Positions 8,934 to 15,976 of a DNA stretch of 38,548 nucleotides are shown here, piece by piece. Under the pieces are notes generated by a model, which was not told the DNA's origin, did no database searches, and saw only the letters and a program-made list of their open reading frames with translations. This stretch comes from JBNLBT01 sp050303435 (GTDB lineage: Bacteria > Pseudomonadota > Gammaproteobacteria > Xanthomonadales > Marinicellaceae). Every line of letters begins with the position of its first letter. The first letter of the stretch is position 1. The stretch covers positions 1 to 38,548 of the forward strand of contig JBNLBT010000023.1 of assembly GCA_050303435.1 (NCBI GenBank), in the 5' to 3' direction. The position numbers were made by a program, and so were the translations under genes.

Positions 8934-11105
8934 ATGAAAAGTTTGACCAAAACACTGGGCGTGCTGCTGTTCGCCCTGATTTTCTCACAACAGCAGGCAC
9001 AGTCAGCCACATTAACCAACTTCACCGTCACGCCCGCCGATTTGACCACCGGGGTGACCACCAGTTACACCATTCAGTTCAACGCCGCCTCAGCGATCAG
9101 CACATCGCCGACGCGCTATTTGCGCTTCATCACGGGCTCCGGAGGCGCCAATCTGGACAACGCCACGGTGTTATCCACTTCGCCCAACATTTCAGTCAAC
9201 TGCACCGGCTGCAATGTGACCTCAGCGTTCTTTTCCATCAACAGCAGCTCGGTGGGTGCGGGCAATACAGTGACGATCGTGCTGGGCAACGTGATCAATC
9301 CAGTGACGCCGGGCCTGGGCAACAACTACACCATGAACGTTGAAGACAGCGGTTACGGCGTGATCGACACGGCCACCATTGCCGGCAGTGTGTACATCAG
9401 CAACGCCGGCCCGGTGGTCACCAATCCGATTCCCAACCAGACCATTGAGTCGCAATTCGGCGCGCAACCGGTGGATCTGGATTCTGGCCCGGCAGTGAAC
9501 ACAGACCTGAATTACACCTTCACCGACGGCGATGGCGATCCATTGACGTTTTCCATTGTGCCCGGTCACGACACCAACGTGGTGACCGCGGCGGTTGTCA
9601 ACGACGAGCTGATTCTGACGGGTCAGAACACCGGCACCACATCCGTCACGGTGGAAGCGGACGACAACGCAGAAGGCACCATCACGGACACCTTCAATGT
9701 CACCGTATATGCTTCACTGGCGCCGGCCAGTGTGACACCCGCCTCGACCATCGCAGGGGACACCAGCAGTTACACCGTGGTGTTCACGGCGGCCAACACA
9801 TTGAACAGCGGCGATTTTATGATTCTCAACACCCAGGCAGGCAACCAGAATCAAAGCGGCAGCACCTTGCAGTCGATATCCGGCGGTGGCCTCAGCGGCA
9901 CAGTGACAGTTCACAATGAAACACGCACCGTGGTGATGTTCAATGGCGGCAATGCCACCGCCGGTACGGTGGTGACCGTGGTGTTGAACAACATCGTCAA
10001 TCCGGGCGCCGCAGGGCAGGCTGCAGACTATGAAATCCGCACCACCGATGGCGGCGACCCAACGGGCATTATCGACGTGCCCGGCACCGTGTATGGCAGC
10101 ACCAGCGTGCCAACCGTGGTCAACCTCATCCCCGACCAGTCCATTGATCAGGAAGAAGGCGCCGTGGTGGTGGATCTGGATGCCGGGCCGGGCGTCAACA
10201 CCGACCTGAATTTCACCTTTGAGGACGGCGACGGCCATCCATTGACATTCAGCATCGACCCGGGCCACGACACCGGGGTGGTCACCGCCGCCGTGATCAG
10301 CGATCAACTGGTGATCACCGGTCAGGGCACCGGCACCACCAGCGTCACGGTGCGCGCCGCCGATGGTGTGGACGGTTCGGTGACGGACAGTTTTTCCGTT
10401 TCCGTGGTGGGCGATCTGACGCCCGTGTCGGTGATTCCATCGTCGGTGTTTGCCGGCGAGCAGGAAACCTATACGCTGGTGTTTTCTCCGGCCACCAATC
10501 TGGACAGCGGCGACTTTGTGATTTTTTCCACCGCGGCGGGCGGCCCGGATCAGACCAACAGCACGCTGCAGCAGTTGAGTGGCGGCAGTTTGACCGGTTC
10601 CATCACCAGCGGCGGAGAAAACAGCACGGTGGTCATGTTCAATGGCGGATCGGCCACGCCCTCGGACACCATTACGGTGGTGTTGGCGAACATCTTCAAT
10701 CCCGCCAGCACGGGGCTGGGCCCTGATTATGTGATTCGAACCACCGACGGCGGATCAAACACCGGCATATCAACGCTGCCGGGCGACACTTACATTGCCA
10801 GCGACTTGATCTTTGGACACGGTTTCGAAGCCCTCACCCGCGCGCAACTTGAGGCCAAGAGCGCGCTTGAAGTGGTGGCCGCACAGGCCGGCAGCGATGC
10901 CGTGGCCTTGCCGCAACTGGACATTCAATTCAATCGCGTCACATTCCATGGGCAAAGCTGGTCGTTGGCCGGTCGCGATCCAAATGGGCTGTCCGCGGAC
11001 TTGATCGAATGGCTGGAGTCGGTGGTCGTGGCGACCAACCCGCGCGGTGATTTTGACGGCGACGGCATTGAAAACCGCCTGGATGAATGGCCCTTTGATT
11101 TTTGA
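8934..11105 (+). CDS. Secreted repetitive beta-sandwich protein, internal HGFE motif and calcium-type tail
   Basis: The 723-residue protein has a clear signal peptide (MKSLTKTL, hydrophobic core, AQSA). It is then built as X-Y-X-Y-X. X is a domain of about 130 residues beginning like TVTPADLTTG or VTPASTIAG and ending in NPG-like turns. Y is a cadherin/He_PIG-like domain of about 100 residues (IPDQSIDQ, FTDGDGDPLTFSI, TGTTSVTV). The two Y-X units are almost the same length (233 codons). The motif DLIFGHGFE lies at 10803-10829, but unlike in the other tagged proteins it is followed by 91 more residues ending with a DFDGDGIENRLD calcium-loop sequence. No enzymatic domain is seen. A cell-surface or matrix role is an inference from the fold. 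It has its own promoter and terminator. Confidence 0.82.
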   Translation: MKSLTKTLGVLLFALIFSQQQAQSATLTNFTVTPADLTTGVTTSYTIQFNAASAISTSPTRYLRFITGSGGANLDNATVLSTSPNISVNCTGCNVTSAFFSINSSSVGAGNTVTIVLGNVINPVTPGLGNNYTMNVEDSGYGVIDTATIAGSVYISNAGPVVTNPIPNQTIESQFGAQPVDLDSGPAVNTDLNYTFTDGDGDPLTFSIVPGHDTNVVTAAVVNDELILTGQNTGTTSVTVEADDNAEGTITDTFNVTVYASLAPASVTPASTIAGDTSSYTVVFTAANTLNSGDFMILNTQAGNQNQSGSTLQSISGGGLSGTVTVHNETRTVVMFNGGNATAGTVVTVVLNNIVNPGAAGQAADYEIRTTDGGDPTGIIDVPGTVYGSTSVPTVVNLIPDQSIDQEEGAVVVDLDAGPGVNTDLNFTFEDGDGHPLTFSIDPGHDTGVVTAAVISDQLVITGQGTGTTSVTVRAADGVDGSVTDSFSVSVVGDLTPVSVIPSSVFAGEQETYTLVFSPATNLDSGDFVIFSTAAGGPDQTNSTLQQLSGGSLTGSITSGGENSTVVMFNGGSATPSDTITVVLANIFNPASTGLGPDYVIRTTDGGSNTGISTLPGDTYIASDLIFGHGFEALTRAQLEAKSALEVVAAQAGSDAVALPQLDIQFNRVTFHGQSWSLAGRDPNGLSADLIEWLESVVVATNPRGDFDGDGIENRLDEWPFDF
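9411..10802 (+). repeat. Tandem 699-base coding repeat (two units)
   Basis: Units 9411-10109 and 10110-10802 encode the same Y-X domain pair, from P-x-V-x-NxIP(N/D)QxI to the end of the X domain, with a period of 699 bases (233 codons). The copies have diverged at many positions, so this is an old domain duplication rather than a recent DNA repeat. Confidence 0.75.
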
Positions 11106-11219
11106 AGCGGGCCGCAAGGGGCGGCTGAACCGGCCGTCAAGCCGGTGAATTGAGTGCCTCAAGCGCTCATGAACATTGTCCCGGGAATCGGGCGGTTTGA
11201 ATAGAGCCAATGCAGTGAA

Positions 11220-11251
11220 CCCGCCATTGCGCAGGCAATGGCGGGTTTTTT
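11220..11251 (+). terminator. Rho-independent terminator after the 8934 gene
   Basis: CCCGCCATTGC and GCAATGGCGGG form a perfect 11-base stem with a GCAG loop, followed at once by six T residues. It lies about 115 bases after the stop at 11105. There is no T-run on the other strand, so it serves the plus-strand gene. Confidence 0.92.
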
Positions 11252-11342
11252 AATCTCAGCGCTGGATTGTGCTTGAACAAACAGCGGCACTGCACAAGAG
11301 AGAAGTGGCTTGTTGTTTGTTGATTGCATTGGCCGCGGGGCA

Positions 11343-12740
11343 TCACGGTGCTTCAAAGCGTTCAATCAGCGGTAAACACCAGTCTCTGTCTCTGCTTTCA
11401 TTGATGCCTTTATAACAAATGCGGTCATCTTCGATGAAAGGCGGGCTTTGATCAAACCGATGCAGATAGGGCGGATAACCCGCGTTGGCCTGTTCCAGCA
11501 CTTTTGTAAACGAACCTTCCTTGATCCGGGCCCTGAGCAATTGCATTTTCATGTCCAGGGCAAACATCCGTTCAGTGAATGGAAGGTACCTGGATTTTAA
11601 TTCAGCGGTTGATGCATTGAACATGGCTTTCATTGGATACACTTCAGGGTCATAGTCTATTTTCAGATCAAACGCCTTTTGGGCTTGGTAAAAACTTGTG
11701 GCATCCATGTCTGCCAGCGTCAAAACTGGCAGAGTGATGTTGACATACAGTTCATTGAGTAATTCATTGGGTTTTATCATGCGATCGACCAAGCCCGGAT
11801 AAAACAGATCGGTCAGTGTGATCGGTGCATTCTCCCGGATAAAGACCTTTTGAATCATTTGCAAAGCGGCACGCTGTTCCGTTTCCCAGGCCAAGCGGGT
11901 GGACAGTTCCTGGCGGCTGAGTGGCCGCAACGAGGTCAGCCGGTTGATTTGTTGCGAGGTCAGCCAACCCTGTGAATGGGCTGCGTGGATGAGTCCGATG
12001 TGGTGGTCGTATAGAAAATGAAACATCATTTTTGCAATCAAAGTATCGGCCTGAACCAGCCTGCGTCTGATGCCGAGTGCTTCATTCTCCAGTTGTTCCA
12101 GTACATGTTCAGTGCGGCCAGCTTTGAGCTGTAAAAGCAAATCCAGGTGATTGATTATGATGCCGTCAGACAGAAACCGCAACGGCTGAAAGGGGGATGC
12201 ATCATCGAATGTGTAATTGACCACATCGGCAAAATGCGTGAATTGCAAAAACTGCACATACCGTTGTTGATGCACGCGATATTCACTCAACAGATCCGTT
12301 GGGTCATCCAGCGCTTTGAGCCATTGCGGAAAACAGTCGGGTTCAACCAGGGCGCACAGCCGTTCTCTTGGCAACTTTCTCAATGGCGTTTGCCTGTCCA
12401 GAAAAGACGTGTCCAAAGGGGACTGGTGGTCAAAATTGAGGTGTGCCTGGCGCAGCTGTTTGGACAATTGCAAACCCAGGCGATAAGGCTCGTCGGTTTG
12501 ATGGCCGGCACCCCAGGCATACACATGGGCGTTGTCATCCCACTGGATGGATTCTTTGATTTTTAGAAATTCAATGAGTTCTGGTTTGAGCGCTGCATCT
12601 TCAGCAGGCAATTGCATGATGCGCTCAACCCGGCTCAAAGATTCTGTGCTGGGGTCAGCCTGTATTCTTTGGTCGGCATCTTCACCCACAATGGATGAAA
12701 TAAACAGGCTCCAGGCCAAAGTAAAAAACGTGTGTCGCAT
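11343..12740 (-). CDS. Unrecognised probable secreted/periplasmic protein
   Basis: I do not recognise this 465-residue protein. It begins with a short signal-like segment (MRHTFFTLAWSLFISSIVG). After that it is soluble, mostly helical in composition, and rich in Leu, Gln, Arg and Phe, with no tandem repeats and no obvious catalytic motif. Four cysteines near the two ends (for example ERLCALVEPDCF and RICYKG) could form disulfides if it is periplasmic. It ends IERFEAP, which only loosely resembles the tag seen elsewhere in the window. Its base composition is lower in GC than its neighbours. It stands alone, facing the terminator of the 8934 gene and divergent from the sigma-factor gene, and no Shine-Dalgarno sequence is evident before ATG 12740. 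Confidence 0.7.
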   Translation of the reverse strand: MRHTFFTLAWSLFISSIVGEDADQRIQADPSTESLSRVERIMQLPAEDAALKPELIEFLKIKESIQWDDNAHVYAWGAGHQTDEPYRLGLQLSKQLRQAHLNFDHQSPLDTSFLDRQTPLRKLPRERLCALVEPDCFPQWLKALDDPTDLLSEYRVHQQRYVQFLQFTHFADVVNYTFDDASPFQPLRFLSDGIIINHLDLLLQLKAGRTEHVLEQLENEALGIRRRLVQADTLIAKMMFHFLYDHHIGLIHAAHSQGWLTSQQINRLTSLRPLSRQELSTRLAWETEQRAALQMIQKVFIRENAPITLTDLFYPGLVDRMIKPNELLNELYVNITLPVLTLADMDATSFYQAQKAFDLKIDYDPEVYPMKAMFNASTAELKSRYLPFTERMFALDMKMQLLRARIKEGSFTKVLEQANAGYPPYLHRFDQSPPFIEDDRICYKGINESRDRDWCLPLIERFEAP

Positions 12741-12908
12741 GTGTTAAGCAATGACAGTAAGAAATCAATGGTATCATCATGAGCGAATCTCGTCATGCGC
12801 AGAGTGAAATATTGGGTTCAAGGATCTGATCTGTCTGATGCATCTGGCCCTTCATGGCCTGTTGTGATGAAAACTGTGTAAGATGTGCGGCCACGGGGAT
12901 CAGGTGAT

Positions 12909-12937
12909 TTTACAGCAGGCACAAAGCGCGTTAAGAT
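12909..12937 (+). promoter_or_regulatory. Candidate promoter for the sigma/kinase pair
   Basis: TTTACA (12909-12914) and TAAGAT (12932-12937) are 17 bases apart, matching the sigma-70 consensus at five and four of six positions. Transcription would begin near 12944, about 45-60 bases before the possible sigma-factor starts. Confidence 0.5.
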
Positions 12938-13004
12938 AATTGGCATCAGGCAACTCAAGGGGTGAGTCATCGGTAATCAAGAGGAATCACTGAGCACCAC
13001 GGCG

Positions 13005-13559
13005 GTGTTGCTGGACGCGTTTCGCGCCGGCAAGAAGACCGCTTCCGATGAACTGTTCCGACTGTACCGGCCGCTGTTGATGAACTGGGCGCACGGGCGC
13101 ATCCCGGCGATGGCGCGCAGTTTTCTCGACACCGCCGACGTGGTGCAGGACACGCTGGTGCAGGCGCTGCGCAACAAAAAACAGCTCAAGGCGCACAGCG
13201 CGGGCGAGTTCTTCTGCTACCTCAGGCAGATCCTGATCAACCAGATCAAACAGGAATTGCGCAAGAACAAACCCTTCCAGGTGGCCCTGACCACGCAATT
13301 CAATGCCACCGAGAAGTTGGCCTACGCGGATGACATCAATACCGTGATGGCCTACGACGCGGCGATCGAACAACTCAACGAAAAACAGCGCCAGGCGGTG
13401 GTGATGCGCATTGAGTTCGGCCTCAGCCATCAGGAAATCGCCGATCTGACCGGACGCAAATCGGCCGACGCCGCGCGCGTGTACATCGCACGCGCCATCA
13501 AGCAATTGGGGCAACTGATGACATGCCAGAATCCAGACAGCAATACATCGAACAACTGA
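13005..13559 (+). CDS. ECF-type RNA polymerase sigma factor paired with a Ser/Thr kinase
   Basis: This protein of about 185 residues has sigma region 2 (ADELFRLY-like start, then DTADVVQDTLVQAL as region 2.2) and region 4 (LNEKQRQAVVMRIEFGLSHQEIADLTG, a helix-turn-helix). It would direct RNA polymerase to a small regulon. Its region 2.2 and direct overlap with a kinase gene resemble the kinase-coupled ECF groups known from Xanthomonas (EcfK-PknS) and Vibrio (EcfP-PknT), where phosphorylation activates the sigma factor. The start is uncertain. No ATG is available between the upstream stop (12963) and the conserved region. GTG 13005 has no nearby ribosome-binding site, whereas a CTG at 12990 has AGAGG five bases upstream and would give MSTTAVLLDAF. 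The 3' end overlaps the kinase gene by 37 bases. Confidence 0.88.
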   Translation: MLLDAFRAGKKTASDELFRLYRPLLMNWAHGRIPAMARSFLDTADVVQDTLVQALRNKKQLKAHSAGEFFCYLRQILINQIKQELRKNKPFQVALTTQFNATEKLAYADDINTVMAYDAAIEQLNEKQRQAVVMRIEFGLSHQEIADLTGRKSADAARVYIARAIKQLGQLMTCQNPDSNTSNN

Positions 13560-15907
13560 TCGCCGCGATCGACGCCGGTCAGCCGCCTGAGGCCATTGAC
13601 AGCGACGATGCGGAAGTCGCCGCGTTAATGCGTGTGGCGGCCGTGGCCGCGAGCATTCGTCAGCGACAACAACAGGACTCAAAGCGCCTGAGTCCGGGCA
13701 CGCGCTGGGCGCACCTGGAAATCCGCGAACATCTGGGCTCCGGCGGCTTTGGCGATGTGTACCGGGCCTTTGACACCGCGTTGCAGGCCGAGGTGGCGGT
13801 GAAATTTCTCAACCAGCGCGGCGCGCTGTATTTTCAGCGCGATGAATTTCTCAATGAAGCGCGCACCATGGCCACGGTGCGCAATCCGCACGTGCTGGCG
13901 ATTCACGGCGCCGCCACCGATCAGGGCGTGGCCGGTTACTGGTCGGATTATCTGGACGGCGCGCGCTTGCGCGACGCCCTGTTGACCGATGCACCGCCGT
14001 CCGCGGCGCAACGCACAGGCATCATCGATGAGCTGGTGCAGGCGGTGCAGGCGATACACGCCGCCGAGCTGGTGCACGGCGACATCAAATCAATCAACGT
14101 CATGTTGCAACCCAAACGCGGCGCGATCCTGCTGGATTTTGGTGCCAGCGGGCCGGTCGGCCGGCGCGAGGATGGCCGCGTGCTGGCCAGTCCGATTGCC
14201 ATGGCGCCGGAGCAACACCGCGGCGAAGCGGCCACACAGGCCAGCGATGTGTATGCTCTGGGCCTGTTGATGATCGAAGTGCTGGGGGGGCGCCACCCGC
14301 TCAGCGACGCGGCGGCCGATGACCTGGCGCAGGCCAGTGAAGCGGTGCACCGCACGGTGGCGCAATGGCCGGTGCCGGCCGCCTGGCGCGGCCTGATCGC
14401 CGAGATGCTGAATCCGGACGCCGCGCAACGCCCCAACATCGAGGCGGTGGCCGCGCGGGTCAGTGCCATCCATAAACGCCCCTTGCAGCGCATGCGACGA
14501 CTGGCGCTGTCCGCTGTCCTCGGTCTGTTGCTGGCGATCACCGGTTTCAGTGTGTACAACGCCTACAGCGTGAATCAGGCGCAGGCCCAGGCGCAGGCCA
14601 TCAACGACATCTTGTCGGACACTTTTCTCAAAGTCAGCGCCTACCCGGACGGCCAATCCACGCTGTTGACCGAAGCACTCGGCAACGCCTGGGACACCAT
14701 TCTGACCTCTGAACGCCTGTCCTCGGCGCACCGCCAGCAACTGCTGATCCGTTTGCTCGGCACCTTTGTGGAGCTGAATGACCTGGACGGCGTGATGACG
14801 CGTGCGCCGGCATTACTGGATGTGCCGGATTTAAGTGAAGTCCATCGCCTGAGAACCCTGCGTTACCAGGCAGACGTGCACCTGCAGCGCAGGCAAAACG
14901 CCGAGGCCGAGGCCATTTACGCCGCCACATTGGAGATTCACAGCACACAGGCCGCGGTGGTGGATGAGCAGCTGGCGGCGCTGTCCATGTGGTTCTACTC
15001 GCTGCTGCAACGTCGCGACTACACCCACATACCCGAACTGCTGGCACGTTCAGAAGCTCTGGAGCCGCTCGGCAGCAACACCCTGGGTCACCGCGCGCGC
15101 ATGGCGTACAACCGGGCGGCGTATCTCAACCGATTGGGCGAGGCCGAAGCCGCGCACGCCGCGTACATGGACTCGGCGCGCTGGTACAGTGAATTGCATC
15201 ACCCGGAACATTACAGCGTACTGACCGCCGAAGGACAGGCGGCCAATGTGCACATCAACAGCAGCGACCCGGCGCTGCGCGCGCAAGGCATGCAGCAATT
15301 GGCGGCGGTCATCGAACGCATGGATCGGGTCAGCGGACCGGATCATGGCAACACCCTGGCCTTGAAAATCAATCTGGCCATCGCGCACAACCAGAACGGT
15401 CAATCCGAGCAGGCACTGGCCATGTATGCCGAATTGCAGCCCCTGATGTACAAAAATTACGGCCAGTTCGGACAATACACCTTGCAGAGCTTTGAGCGCA
15501 ACTATGCCGGCGCCTTGATCGGTGCCGGGCGCGATGCCGAAGCCATGGACAAACTCTCTGCCATCATTGAGGCCTATCGCACACATCACCCGGAGGATTG
15601 GGTCAACCGTTTCAAGGCGCAGTTTGATCGCATCGTTCACAACTACAATCAGGGGCGGCTGCAGGCGGCCGCCGCCGAAGCCGGCGATGTCTGGCAAGAG
15701 TGTCAGGTGCATTTCCCGGCCGACGATCGCGTCTGTCAGGAGGCGCACTGGCAGGTTCTCAAGGGCGCGCATCTGCTGGGTCCGAGTCCAGACACAGCGC
15801 AAGACCTGCACAATTTACTGGCCCATCAGCGCGACCTGTGGGGTGAGGACGATCCGCAGGTGCAGGCGCTGGAGCGCAACCTGAGTGAGGTGCTGTCGCC
15901 GCAGTGA
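13523..15907 (+). CDS. Transmembrane serine/threonine protein kinase with periplasmic TPR-like domain
   Basis: The 794-residue protein has an N-terminal cytoplasmic kinase of the PknB/Hanks type. Its features are glycine loop GSGGFG (72-77), VAVK with K94, HGDIKSIN with D187, K189 and N192, DFG at 205-207 and APE at 228-230. All catalytic residues are kept, but the arginine of HRD is replaced by Gly, so this is a non-RD kinase that may not need activation-loop phosphorylation. One membrane helix (about 327-347) follows, then about 440 residues of helical TPR-like repeats that would face the periplasm and could sense a ligand or partner. Residues 1-60 may contact the sigma factor. Translational overlap with the ECF gene argues that the two form one signalling unit. 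The target regulon is not visible. Confidence 0.92.
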   Translation: MPESRQQYIEQLIAAIDAGQPPEAIDSDDAEVAALMRVAAVAASIRQRQQQDSKRLSPGTRWAHLEIREHLGSGGFGDVYRAFDTALQAEVAVKFLNQRGALYFQRDEFLNEARTMATVRNPHVLAIHGAATDQGVAGYWSDYLDGARLRDALLTDAPPSAAQRTGIIDELVQAVQAIHAAELVHGDIKSINVMLQPKRGAILLDFGASGPVGRREDGRVLASPIAMAPEQHRGEAATQASDVYALGLLMIEVLGGRHPLSDAAADDLAQASEAVHRTVAQWPVPAAWRGLIAEMLNPDAAQRPNIEAVAARVSAIHKRPLQRMRRLALSAVLGLLLAITGFSVYNAYSVNQAQAQAQAINDILSDTFLKVSAYPDGQSTLLTEALGNAWDTILTSERLSSAHRQQLLIRLLGTFVELNDLDGVMTRAPALLDVPDLSEVHRLRTLRYQADVHLQRRQNAEAEAIYAATLEIHSTQAAVVDEQLAALSMWFYSLLQRRDYTHIPELLARSEALEPLGSNTLGHRARMAYNRAAYLNRLGEAEAAHAAYMDSARWYSELHHPEHYSVLTAEGQAANVHINSSDPALRAQGMQQLAAVIERMDRVSGPDHGNTLALKINLAIAHNQNGQSEQALAMYAELQPLMYKNYGQFGQYTLQSFERNYAGALIGAGRDAEAMDKLSAIIEAYRTHHPEDWVNRFKAQFDRIVHNYNQGRLQAAAAEAGDVWQECQVHFPADDRVCQEAHWQVLKGAHLLGPSPDTAQDLHNLLAHQRDLWGEDDPQVQALERNLSEVLSPQ

Positions 15908-15925
15908 GGGAGAAAAAACAGGGAT

Positions 15926-15955
15926 AAAAAAAGGGGCCGATGCGGCCCCTTTTTT
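15926..15955. terminator. Bidirectional terminator between convergent genes
   Basis: GGGGCCG and CGGCCCC pair around a three-base loop. The stem is flanked by seven A residues before it and six T residues after it, so it works in both directions. It ends the kinase transcript and the convergent propeller gene transcript. Confidence 0.93.
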
Positions 15956-15976
15956 ATTTCAATGAAACACGGGGCA

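Noticed and set aside
8934..11105. DNA-level tandem repeat as a possible mobile or CRISPR-like array
   Set aside because: The repeat is in frame, encodes homologous beta-sandwich domains and is highly diverged; it is a protein domain duplication.
11343..11375. Protein end IERFEAP as an eighth copy of the HGFE tag
   Set aside because: Only FE-A-P matches. The D-[VLI]-[IL]-F part and the F-x3-F spacing are absent, so I treat it as chance.
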